A stretch of 64,000 nt of DNA from Talpa occidentalis. Its lineage: Eukaryota > Chordata > Mammalia > Eulipotyphla > Talpidae. Below, piece after piece: positions 23,891 to 35,100 of the stretch. The DNA is taken from the NCBI RefSeq assembly GCF_014898055.3, contig NW_023601433.1:69981683-70045682 (forward strand), given 5' to 3'. Position 1 is the stretch's first letter. Each line of letters starts with the position of its first letter. Under the pieces are notes generated by a model. The model ran no database searches, was not told where the DNA came from, and saw nothing but the letters and a program-made list of their open reading frames with translations. The position numbers and the translations under genes are program-made.

Positions 23891-26249
23891 GTAGTATTCA
23901 GATTATTGTGTATCCTTATTCAGAGAAATATCTCATGAAAATGGCAGGTATATAAGAGATTAACAAGAGGAGAGAAAAACAGGTAACAAGAAAATAAGTT
24001 GGAAAGAAGCAACTAGTCTAACAGTTGAGCTAGTTTTCTTTGTATAGGTCCTTCACCTACTTTGCTAAGTTTAGTCCTAGGTATTTAATTCTTTTTGATG
24101 TGATTATAATTGGGATTTTTTTGACTTATTTTCTAGTTTATTGTTTCATATATAAATAGAACTGATTTTTGTACATTGATTTTGTAGCCTTTTACTTCAC
24201 TGCAGTGATTTATTGTTTCTAATTTTTTTAGTGCATTCTTCAAGAGTTTTCTCTATACATTTTCATATCATCTGCAAAACAGTGATAGTTCTGCTTCTTT
24301 TCTAATTTGGGTTCCATTTATATCTTTTTCTAAATTAGTTGCTCTAGCTAGGACTCCCAATACTATGTGGAATGGTAGTGGTGAATGCAGACAATCTTGT
24401 TGTGTACCTGATCTTAAAGAAAAAGCTTTTATTTCTCACCATTGAAGATGATGTTAAGCTGTGATTTGTCATATATAGCCTATATTATGTTGAAGTACAT
24501 TCTCTTTATCCCTATTTTTTTGAGAGATGTTATAATAAATGTATGTTAAATCTTGTCAAATGCCTTGTCTGCATGTAATGATATGATCTTATGATTTTTA
24601 TCTTTCCTTTTGTTGATGTGGTGAATTACGTGATTGATTTGTGAATGTTGGACCATCCTTGCATCCCTGGATTAATATCCCTCTAGTTTTGGTGTGCAAT
24701 TGTTTTAATGTATTGTTGAATTTGTTTTACTGAGATTTGTTTGGGTTTTGCATTTGTGTTCATCAAGAATAAAGGTTTGCAATTTTCTCTTTTTTTGGTG
24801 ATGTCTTTGCTTTTGCTACCAAAGTAATGTTGGTCTTATAAACTGTGTTTAGAAAAATTTCCTCTTCCTTCATTATTTGGAAGAATTTGAGATAGACGGC
24901 TATTTGTCCTTGAAGGGTTGGTAGAACTTACAAATGAAGCCATCTGTTCTGGAATTTTGATTTTTTGGGAGACTTTTGATTACTATTTCAATTTCCTTAT
25001 TTATAAATGGGCTATTTAGATTTTTTCATTTCTCCCTAGTTTAATTTCAGAAATATGGTACGATTTAAAAATTAGTCTATTTCACATGGATTATACAATT
25101 AATTGGCATAAAGATGTTCATAATAGTCTCTTATGAGTCTCTGAATTTCTGAAATGCCTGTTGTAACTTTTCCTCTTTCATTACTATATATAAGAGTTTT
25201 CTTCCTTTTTCTTTGTGAGCCTGACTAGAGAGGCTTATCTATTTTGTGTATATTTTTAAAGTTCCAGCTTTTGCTTTCATTGCTCTTTTTTTACTGTCTT
25301 TTGCTTTCTATTTTGTTTATTTCTGTTCTAGTTTTACTTATCCCTTCCTTCTTCTGGTTTTTGGTTTTGTTTATTCTTTTTATAGTTCCTTAAGGTGAGA
25401 GATGAGATTGTTTATTTGAGCTCTTTCTTATTTCTTGATGTAAGCCTGTATTGTTGTATACTTTGCTTTTCACACCACCTTTGCTGTGTCCCATATGTTG
25501 TGGTAGTTCATGTCTTTATTTTTCATTTTTCCTCAGGTATTTTTAATTTCTCTTTTGATTTTCTTATTAACTCAATTGTCATTCAGTGGCATGTTACTTA
25601 AATTCCAAATATTTGAGTTATTTTTAGTTTCTTTCTTGGGATTTACTTCTATTTTGACATCATTGTGATCAGAGAATAGTCTTGATATAGTTTCAATTTT
25701 CATGAATTTATTGACACTTGTTTTTTGAAACAGCCCATGATCTACCCATGAGAATGTTCTATGTGCAATTGATAGGCATGTGTACTCACATTTTTTGGTG
25801 TGCAGAACATTATAAAAGTCTATAAAGCCCATCTTATCTAATACCTCATTTAAGGCTATTGTTTGATTGTTAATTTTTGTCTTACTGCTCTGTACATTGA
25901 TTTAGGTGGAATTTTGAAGCTCTCTACTTCTGTTGTCCTGCTGTCCATGTCTTTCTAAGGTTTGTTAATAGTTGCTTTACATATTTTGATGCTCCTTTGT
26001 AGGTGCATATGTATTGATGCATGATATGTTTTCCTGATATATTGATCTCTCATTCATTATGTAATGTCCACCCCTGTCTTCTATTACCTTTTTTAGCTGA
26101 AAGTCTATTTTATCTATGCAAGTATGACCATGTCTGCCTTTTGGGAGTTACCATTTGCTTGTGAGATTATTTTCCAATTTTCTACTTTTACTCTGTGTTT
26201 ATATTTAAGGCTAAGATAGGTCTCTTGGAGAAAAAGAAACTGGGTTTTA

Positions 26250-26330
26250 TTGGGTTGTTGGAAAAGTCATGATACATTTTTTTTTCTGTTTTTCAAACAA
26301 AAATGTGTCATGACTTTTCCGACAACCCAA
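26250..26330. mobile_element. 81-bp mariner-type MITE with TA duplication
   Basis: Left end TTGGGTTGTTGGAAAAG; right end, read in reverse complement, TTGGGTTGTCGGAAAAG. The inverted arms extend about 33 bases with two mismatches, joined by a short T-rich loop. TA dinucleotides flank it exactly (26248-26249, 26331-26332), the target used by Tc1/mariner transposases. It has no coding capacity and sits within the antisense L1. Confidence 0.92.
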
Positions 26331-26464
26331 TATTTTCTCATCCAACTAGCCATGCTGATTGGTGATTTCAGTCCATTTCCTTTAATGGTGATTATTTTGA
26401 CTTTAGTTTTCTGATTCTATTTTCTTGTTTCACTTTTTGTAGACTTTCTTTCTCTTCATTTTAA

Positions 26465-26719
26465 AGATTTATTTATTTATACAAGCACTGGATATAGTCA
26501 GAAGCACGGGAGGGTGAGAGAATTCACCAGAGCCAGAGAGGGGAACAGAACAGTCAGACTGATGAAATACACTGCTGAGGGGAGCAGCAGGCACAGCAGG
26601 AGAGGTCTAGTCGCGCCATGTGGGACCCTCGCCGGCGGCCGGGGATCGAACTGGCACTGCAGAGGCTGCGGGCAGCTTCGCAGCCCAGCGCTCAACCACT
26701 GCGCCACCAGGGGAGGCCC
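26465..26719 (-). repeat. tRNA-derived SINE, subfamily A, nested in L1
   Basis: Minus-strand copy from the short (TTTA) tail to gccaccaggggaggcc. B-box complement is gggatcgaac. The 18-bp TSD TCTTTCTCTTCATTTTAA lies at 26447-26464 and 26720-26737 without mismatch, splitting the L1. Confidence 0.95.
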
Positions 26720-27610
26720 TCTTTCTCTTCATTTTAAGTAGGAGAGCGCCTCTCAACATTTCTTGTAAGGAAGGCCTAGTGTTGGGGATCTCCCTCAGCT
26801 TTTCGTTTTTCTGGTTTTCTCTGGTTTTTCTTCTCTTTTTTTTTTTATTTCTCCCTCATATCTGAATGAGAGTCTTGTTGGGTAAAATATTCCTTGCTGA
26901 CAGATTTTGTCTTTGTGTATTTTGAATACACATGTCATTCCATTTTCTCCTTACTCAGCAGATTGTTTGCTGAGTAATCTAATGAAGCCTGTGGGAGTAA
27001 CTTTATAAGGTATCTGCTTTTCCCTCTTAGCCACCTTCAGTAGTCTTTCTTTGGCTTCAACTCTTGGTAGGTTCACTATTATGTCTTTGTGTAGGTTTCC
27101 TTTTATTTAGATAACCAGGTATTCTTTTAGCTTAATGGACTTGTATACTTTGTGCCTTCCCCAGGTGTGAGAATTTTTCCTCTATCATTTCTTTCAATAA
27201 GCTGTCTGTTACCATATTCTGTCCCCATTCTGGAATACACATTATCCTTATGTTGCCTTTCATAATGGAGTCAGTTGTCAAGTGCGTCATTTTTTAAAAT
27301 ACTACTCATTTCTTTCTCTTCTGTTGGGATCCTTTGTATATCACTATCTTCAAGGTCACTAATGTGAGCCTCCGTTCTGTCTATTCTGTTTCCATAACTT
27401 TCTCTCAACTTCTTAACCTCATTACTTTAGCCATTTACATCCTGAATTTATGTTGTTTATAATTTCTACCTTCTGTTCATAATTTTATTTCTGAGCTCAT
27501 TTGTTTTCCTGGACTTTGTTGTAGCTCTTTGATTAGCTTTTCTGAGTTTTCTTATATCATTTTGGCTAATCTTTCTGATTTTTCTTCTATCTTTTAAATT
27601 TTCCTTATTA

Positions 27611-27880
27611 TTTTTTTAAAGATATATTTATTCATTTACACAAGAACTGGGGTATAGGCCAGATGTGTGGGAGGGTGACAGGATTCACCAGAGACAGAGC
27701 GGGGAACAGAACAGGCAGACTGATGAAATACACGCTGAGGGGAGCAGCGAGTATGACAGGAGATGTCTGCCACGCCATTTGGGACCCTTGCCTGCTGGCT
27801 GGGATCGAACCGGCACTGCAGAGGCTGCGGACAGCTTCATAGTGCAGTGCTCGACTGCCTGCGCCACCAGGGGAGGCCCT
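27611..27880 (-). repeat. tRNA-derived SINE, subfamily B, nested in L1
   Basis: Minus-strand copy carrying subfamily-B features (gggtataggccagatgtg near the tail, 'cagcttcatagtgcagtgc' near the head). B-box complement gggatcgaacc is present. TSD AATTTTCCTTATTA at 27597-27610 and 27881-27894. Confidence 0.93.
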
Positions 27881-28018
27881 AATTTTCCTTATTAATAGCA
27901 ATTTCAAAACTCTACCTGACAGGGAGATAAACTTTTCTATGTCTTAGTTTATGTATTCTGGAACATTGTGCTTTCTTTTTGATGTCATATTCCCTTAGGT
28001 CTTGAATTACTATGTATC

Positions 28019-28072
28019 ATATATATATATATATATATGTCATATGTATATATGTCATATATATATATATAT
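28019..28072. repeat. (AT)n-rich microsatellite
   Basis: Alternating AT broken by 'gtcatatgtatatatgtc', followed by a T run. Confidence 0.95.
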
Positions 28073-28726
28073 TTTTTTTTTGGTCTGCTCATTTTTTGCT
28101 TTACATTTCCCTATTAGAAAACACATATCTGTAGTAGTAATCAAGAGAGTTGAACTTTTAGTTTTCCCACAATTGGAACTGTGATTTGACTGATTTTTTT
28201 TGCTTTGAGGTCTTCTATAATTTACAAGACTTATTTCATTTCCTATATCAGAAAGATAGGAAAGCATCTGGAGGGGCCCATCCATTAGTAGAAATGTATG
28301 CAGGATGAGGGGGTGCTGGCTGGATTTTATGGCACCCTTTATATTTGTCACTTCTGGAGTTACAGTTCTAATACTCTGTGCTCTGTCAGTGTGCTTCAGG
28401 AGGTCAGACAAGCCACAAGGGCTTTGAGAGAGGGAGTGTAGTCTATTCTTTCTATTACCAGGGACTGGGCCTTAATGAGTCATCCCAGTGCCTCTTTATT
28501 GTTTTTGTGTTTTGCAAGAATTTACATTTTCTCTTTTTTCTCTCTCTACTTCCCAAGACACATGTTTGAGTCACAACCCTGCCATGTCCCCTGTCCAGAT
28601 AATAGTCTGTGGGCATCTCTTTCCACCTATATCCTGTTTAATAAAATGTGATTTTCCTGATTTTCAGTATCCACTAATGATAAAACCCTCAAAAAACTGG
28701 GGATACATGAATACTTCATTAAAATA

Positions 28727-29190
28727 AAGGTCATATATTACAAATGCACAGTTAATGTCATTTCAATGGTGAAAAACTAAAAGCTTTCCACTAACATCTG
28801 GTATAAGGATGTTCACTCTAACCACTATTCTTCAGCATAGTATTGGAAGTTCTAAGTAGAGCAGTAACAAGAGAAGGATACAATAGGAATCCAAATTGAA
28901 AAAGAAGAGGTAAATTTATCATTATTTGCAGATGATATGATAATATATCTAAGTACCCTAAAGACTTCACTGAAAAAACAATTGAAATGGCTAATCAGTT
29001 CAGCAATGTGGCAGGTTATATCAATACACAAAAATCAGTTGCTTTCCTATATGCAAACAAGAAGTTACAAGAGGGGAAATAAAGGAAATAATTCCATTTA
29101 AATTACATCAGAAAGAATTAAATATTCAGGAGTAAACTTAACAAAGGAAGTGAAGGACCTATACAAAGAAAACTGTAAGACATCGTTATG
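28727..29190 (+). mobile_element. Internal L1 ORF2 fragment, sense
   Basis: 'tttcaatggtgaaaaactaa', 'ggatgttcactctaaccact', then the reverse transcriptase FADDM codons (ttgcagatgatatgat near 28926) and 'gaaggacctatacaaagaaa'. It stops after that phrase without 3' UTR or poly-A. Several stops. It lies head-to-head with the antisense L1 before it. Confidence 0.85.
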
Positions 29191-29199
29191 TAGATGGAA

Positions 29200-30035
29200 A
29201 ACAGAAATTTTAGTAACATTTTCAGAGAATTGTAGATATTTCAAAACTTGATGTTGGGTAGATTATTAAATATTATTTGTAGTGTGGACTCTGAACCCAT
29301 ATCAAATATTTTTTGTATTATGTACATTGACACTGATGACACTGTTACACATATTTTGGAGATAATGTTTCACCATTATGTAAATATTCCCAATGGTGAC
29401 ACATCACATTTGAAAATAAACTAAAAAATTACATTTGTAAAAATTATCACTGATTTCATCAGAAAAGGCTTTAATTTGGGAGGAGTCATAAAAGCTCACG
29501 GTGGTAGATATAAAATTTCTAAAACTTGAAGTTTGTCATTTACAGCAATTTTTGTCAGTTGGTCTTCTTGAAGTTCACATTGTGCATTTTATAGAAAATG
29601 GCTCCAGATAAATAATTTGAATAACTATAATTTATCTGTCAATTTTTCTTTCAAGGAAAATGGTGTTCCATGCAATAAGTGCTTATTCAGCTTGCAATAG
29701 AAACAATTGTGCTAGTGATTTTCCTTGAGATAAACATTATAATTTGCTGTGCAGAAAAAGTTCTTTATGCACACTTCCCCCTTTATCACACTGAATATTA
29801 AAATGAAATATAGTAAGGGGTGGAGGTTTCATAATAAATTTTACTGCTTTATTAATAATTCTTAATGAAAATAGGATTTTTTTTTTCCTTTTAGTGTCTG
29901 ACAGTGAAGAATACAATATCTACTGGTAAAACTTTTGCTGTTTTTTTTTTAATTCATGCTAATATGTCTATAATTTTAACTTCCCTGTGATTTTTGCATG
30001 ATCAATACCGTACAACAATGTCAATATTGCAGATC
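29200..30035. other. Unassigned intron
   Basis: AT-rich, no gene or repeat recognised. Confidence 0.4.
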
Positions 30036-30037
30036 CC

Positions 30038-30588
30038 TTAATAAGCCAGAAAGAAAAAGAAAAATACCGGATAGTCTCACTCATAGCAGGAATCTAGAAA
30101 ACTTAAATAAGGGACCAGGAAAGGGCCTCCCCCGTGGCGCAGCGGTTGAGTGCTGGGTTGCGAAGCTGCCTGCAGCCTCTGCAGCACCGGTTCGATCCCT
30201 GCTGCTCCCCGGCCACTGGAGGAGGGTCCCACATGGTGCGCAGACCTCTCCTGCCACCCGCTGCTCCCCTCAGCAGTGTACTTCGTCAGTCTGCCTGTTC
30301 TGTTCCCCGCTCTGGCTCTGGTGAATTCTCTCACCCTCCCGCGCTTCTGACTGTACCCAGTGCTTGTATAAATGTATAAATGAATAAATAAATAAATCTT
30401 AAAAAAAAAAATCTAAAAAAAATAAGGGACCAGGAAAATGAATAACTATAAGAAAGTGAAAATCAAAATCAACAAAAAACTATGAACCAGAGACACTCTT
30501 TGGGGTGGGGGGGCTGGAGGGGAGAGATTGGGGTCAGAATGGGAGAGAAAAAAGTCTAAAAAGAGGTTGATGAGGGAAAAAAAAAAAA
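30038..30588 (+). mobile_element. L1 3' end split by a SINE
   Basis: 'aataagccagaaagaaaaag' and 'ggatagtctcactcatagca' match the end of the L1 at 4349-5221. After the SINE the 3' UTR resumes ('ctatgaaccagagacactc', a G-rich run near 30500-30520) and ends in poly-A. Only about 250 bp of L1. No clear TSD for the L1 itself. Confidence 0.88.
30123..30419 (+). repeat. tRNA-derived SINE, subfamily A, nested in L1
   Basis: The best preserved promoter in the window: A box TGGCGCAGCGG at 30135-30145 and B box GGTTCGATCCC at 30189-30199. Tail mixes TAAA, GTATAAA and A runs. The 18-bp TSD AAATAAGGGACCAGGAAA lies at 30105-30122 and 30420-30437 without mismatch. Confidence 0.96.
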
Positions 30589-30629
30589 GAGTCCTGGGAA
30601 ATCCCCTGGAATTTAGAGAGCACACTTTA

Positions 30630-32130
30630 AGAACTACTCATCTAACAGATTTTTCTTTTCTAAATCTATTATTGCTTCCAGTACAATGGTAAATGGCAAT
30701 GGAGAAAGTAGGTATCTTTATCTCCTTTTAAGGGAAATATCTCTTGTGTTTTCCCATTAAGATAACTGGCTTTAAGACTAAGGAATATATTTTTATCAAT
30801 TTAAAAATATATATCAATTACAGTTTTTCTATGTTCTCTTAAGTCAGAAATGGATGTTAAGTTTTGCCAAAGGGGTTTTCTTTTTTGGTATGTATAGCAA
30901 TCATTTTTCTCTTTAGATGTTTTTGTTGTAATGTATCATTAGACACCCTAATCCATGAATACAGTTTCTGGATTAAATATCATTTGCTCATAATATGTGT
31001 CATGTTGGGTTGTAAGATTTAGCTTGTTAATATTTTAATTTTATAAAGTATTCCCAAGTGATAATAATCTGTAATTTTCTTTGTTGTACTACCTTTACAG
31101 ATTTACACTTTAATGGTATAGTGGTTTTATACAAGGAATCTGGAAGACTGTTCATTTTAAATTGGAATCATTTATGTAGCACTGGAATGAATTGCTCTTT
31201 AAAGATTTGATAGAATTTTCTAGTGAAACTATCAGGGCCTAGAACTTTTTAGTTGTGAATTTTCTTTAAATTTGCAGATACAAATCAGTCTTTCAAACAT
31301 TCTGTCATCAAATGGGTAAATTTTATAAACTTTTTAAAATTTATTCATGCAGGTTTTCAAATTTTTTGACATAAATATTTGTATCCATAACTTTTTTATT
31401 TTGAAATTTTCAATGGTTGTTCTCTCCTTATTTATTATGTAGTATGTTTTCTTTCTCTTCCTCCCCCTTTAAAATAAGTATATTTTTACTTTTTAAGAAA
31501 CCGCAATTTTTGACTTATTAATTTGATCAATGTTTCTCTTTTTTCTACCTCACTGATTTTTGTGTTTATCTTTATTATTCATTCCCCTAACTTTGCTTTT
31601 TCTGATTTACTTCAATTTTTCCTTTAGTTTATGACTAAATTCTCTAGCACATTTATTTTCATTCTCTTGTTTTTACTGACAAAAATGTTTAAGACTATAA
31701 ATTTTCCTTTGAATGTTTTAAATGTATTTTGTAATATTATGTAGTGTTTTTAATATCATTATCTTTATAAATTCTCAAATTGTTGATTAATTTTACCCTT
31801 TACCAAAATGTTGGTTAGGAGAAGGGGCTTTCCCCTTAACATTCCCCTTTGTATTAAGGAAGAAGGGACTTTTGCATTTCATTTTATTATTGACTTATAG
31901 CTTTACTGAATTTTTTCAGTAAACATTGTTAATATTTCTGTTTTATCAAACCTTTACATACTTTTAGTAAGATTAATATATGGTTAACTTTTGTAAAAAT
32001 TTCATATCTATTTAAGATAGTGTATATTCTTTAACTCAGTATAACAAGAAGTTTTATATAGATCCAAATGGTACAACTTATTGACTATCGTTTTGGACTG
32101 CTGTATCTTTACTTAGTTTTTCTTCATTTA
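30630..32130 (-). repeat. Old L1M ORF2, antisense
   Basis: 'ggtaaatggcaatggagaaa', 'aagttttgccaaaggggttt', 'aactatcagggcctagaac' follow an ancient L1 read in reverse. Dense stops and indels. A few bases before it (30590-30640) end 'cactttaagaactact', a possible MER5A end. Confidence 0.7.
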
Positions 32131-35100
32131 TTCTGTCTTCTAGTCATCCTTACATATATAAGCTTAAGCAGCAGGGAAAGGGCAAAGAGGGAACAGATAT
32201 GGGGAGGAAGTAAAAGGATTAGGGTATAAAAATTGTGATTGACATTTAATCTTTGTTTTGTTCATTCAAAAGTGTGAAATAAAGAAAAGCCTCCTCAATT
32301 ACTGACACATTTTTAAATTTAAAGAAAATTTACTTTTTTTGTACTGAAATATTTAAAATAAACCTATATCCTGAAGCCTTGATTTTCAGTCACCAAGGCT
32401 GAAAATTGACTTCTCCAGTTTATCCATGGCCTTAAGTATTTGCTAACATGCCTCACAAATGTCTAATGCATTGTGCTATGCAACACTTTTGCTGTCAGCA
32501 TACCACCAGTGAATGAAGTACCTCACAAGGGAACCATTGAATTAAATGGTGCACACAGGGCTGGCTATATCCTCTCCCATTTGGGAATGACTTACTGTCC
32601 CAGTTCCCAAGTGAAATAAAAACTCCATCTGTGCTAACCTTGCATTCTGAAAAGGTTTTAGAATTTATGATTCTTGGAGATGGAAGGCAGGAGCAATGAA
32701 GCACTAACCAAATTTAAATTGCTGCACTGCCTTTTATAACTGTTACATACTGATGGGAAAGTTAATTGCCTCTGCTTCATTTTTATCTATTGGACTCTAC
32801 TAAAATTGAAAAATTCACAAAATTGGAAAAAGGTTAGAAGAGAAAAAAAGAGAAGCTACTGAAATTCAGAATGATTTGACTGGGAATACCAAATTATTTT
32901 ATTATTGGTACATTTGGTAAGATGACCAGGATCTTTTAAAAATTTCTGGTTTTATGAGTTTGAATATATTAAGTAATTATAATAAATCTGTTAGTAGGCA
33001 TTTGTGTTAAATATACTCCACTGTATTAACAGTTTGGTTGCTTCTCTTGCTGAAGACAAAAATTTAAAGAATGATAGTGTTAATAGTGCATTGTATCTTA
33101 GAGTTAACTCAATGAAATGTTCTTGACTTAATAAAGCACTAATTCCTGTCTTGCCAATGAAGGATGAGAAAGACATGCAGACTAGGCTTCGTATTAGACA
33201 CTGAGGAATCCTTACAATTTTTTATGCTACAACCCTCCTGTGGCAATGTTTGGAATTATGATTGAAGTGGAGATCTTGGAGAGATTCAGAGAGACTGATG
33301 CCTGTTGATGAACTTTATTTTAGTAGTAAATTGTTTGGTAATACAAATAGTAAGAATACCTAATTAAATATATGTTTCATTATGTATATTTGGAACTTAG
33401 TGTTTGTTTTGTTGGAATATTTCCTTATTCTCTGGAAACCTGAAGAACCCATCAATAGCATAATATAATCTTTAGTAATTCAGAAGCCAATGTATGCAGT
33501 AAATCAATAAAAAGCTATTATAAATATTTTTTATTCACAGAAATGAAGCAATTAATATAGCATACTGAAAAAATTTAAATTAAATTTTACATATTATAAT
33601 TTAGTAATAATTCAATATATGATTACTTTCCATTTACCACCCCTAATTCACTGGAAATGTTCTTGGGTTATGTCAAAAGAGTTTTGATCGAAATGCTTAA
33701 AAAATTTGTTTTGCTTTGTGGTAGTTAATATGCATACTAAGATGAATTTTATTATCATTACCTGGCCTGCTGTATACTCACTCAGTGGCTTTTGCATCTT
33801 ATGATTTGGAATTGTTAATCCAGCTCTAAGATCTCACTGTATTTCTCCCAGGACGCAGTCCCAAAGGACAGGCAATTTACCTCTTACATAATCCCAGCCC
33901 TTTCTTTTCTAACAGATGTAGAATTGTGTAACATCTGTGTTAATTTCCCATAACTTTAACAACTTTTCCTTCTAGCTAAGATATTCTTTTACTTCTCTAT
34001 TCTATTCCAAATTTGTCCCTCTTTTTATAATTTCCCCTCAGTAGTGACTCACATTTATTAAGACTAGTATTTTTATGTTGCTGGTAAAGCACAGAAGCAA
34101 AGTCATATACACTGACATTTAGCTTAAAGGTGCTCAGGGTACGGGAGGCATTTCAGAGGGTCTTTCTGTTCCTTGGACAGTTTAATATGGAGTTGTGTAA
34201 GACAGACCATCCAAAATCAAAGGACATTTGGCTACCTTCAGATTACCATATTGGATTTTTAACCTTGTAAGATTGATCCTGTTATATCTCTGAGATGACA
34301 ATGTTTAGAACTTAAAACCTGGGAAAGTTGTAGGTAGCAGTTTATTATCTGTGTTGTTGGCATTGAATTTTAATTTCTGACACTCTTCATTAAAAACATC
34401 TTTCCTAGCTGACCATAGATCTGTGAGGTCAGGGGGAGAGATGAGAACAGGGTTCTCATTATGTCACGAAACTAACTTTGCCAAAAAATATTTTGATAGT
34501 TATGGAAAAAGGAAAGAAAGTGATGAAATTCACCAATGTGGTAAAATTAACATTGCTTATTTTGGTAGAATAATGGCACTTTTAAAAATAGTTTGTAGTC
34601 GATAGTGTTGGTTTTCTTGGAATGAAATCCATCAAGAATTCATAGAACATTAAAGATGAGATTTTACTTAAACATCCTTGTACAGTTCTCTTTATTTTAT
34701 AGATTAAAAATTTGAGGCACAAAATTCAATAGCTATGTTTTGTAAATATTTATTGAAAACTTGCAAGCCAGGGTATATACTTGAAACAGAGAGGTTACTA
34801 ATAGCTACATGATTTCTGACCTGGAGAAACTTGGCCTTATTTTCTCTTTCATTTCAGTCATACGCCCTTTCATCTCAGTTTTCCTTTCAATACATCCATT
34901 TAACTTTAAAGGGAACATTTGAATTTAAAATTAATTTTCAACATTTAGGATTTTTAGTTATAATGTAAAATGTCTTTGAAATTAAAGATATTTGTTTTAT
35001 CTTAGATTTATATTAGGATAAATGCTTATCCTAGAAATTATAGCTATTAGAAATATTGCTAAGGAAGGATAGTTACTCTCCATGTTAACAATGGCTCCAG

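Larger units (their letters stand above)
24031..28640 (-). mobile_element. Long antisense L1: mid-ORF2 through ORF1 to probable 5' region
   Basis: Read on the minus strand this follows L1 from a probable 5' UTR (about 27900-28640, least certain) through ORF1 and ORF2, breaking at the ORF2 phrase 'cctatacaaagaaaact' (24031-24047). Recognised antisense phrases include 'tcatatcatctgcaaaacag' (24266-24285), 'tgaatgttggaccatccttg' (about 24641) and 'tcattcagtggcatgtta' (about 25580). The 3' third of ORF2, the 3' UTR and poly-A are missing. Many stops and indels make it dead. A mariner MITE, two SINEs and an (AT)n tract have landed in it. Confidence 0.85.

Noticed and set aside
28019..28072. AT-rich tract as a replication origin or matrix attachment site
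   Set aside because: A simple AT microsatellite inside a dead L1; nothing in the sequence supports more.
30123..30419. tRNA gene suggested by good A and B boxes
   Set aside because: The sequence between and after the boxes does not fold as a tRNA, and the same unit recurs across the window with TSDs. It is a SINE.
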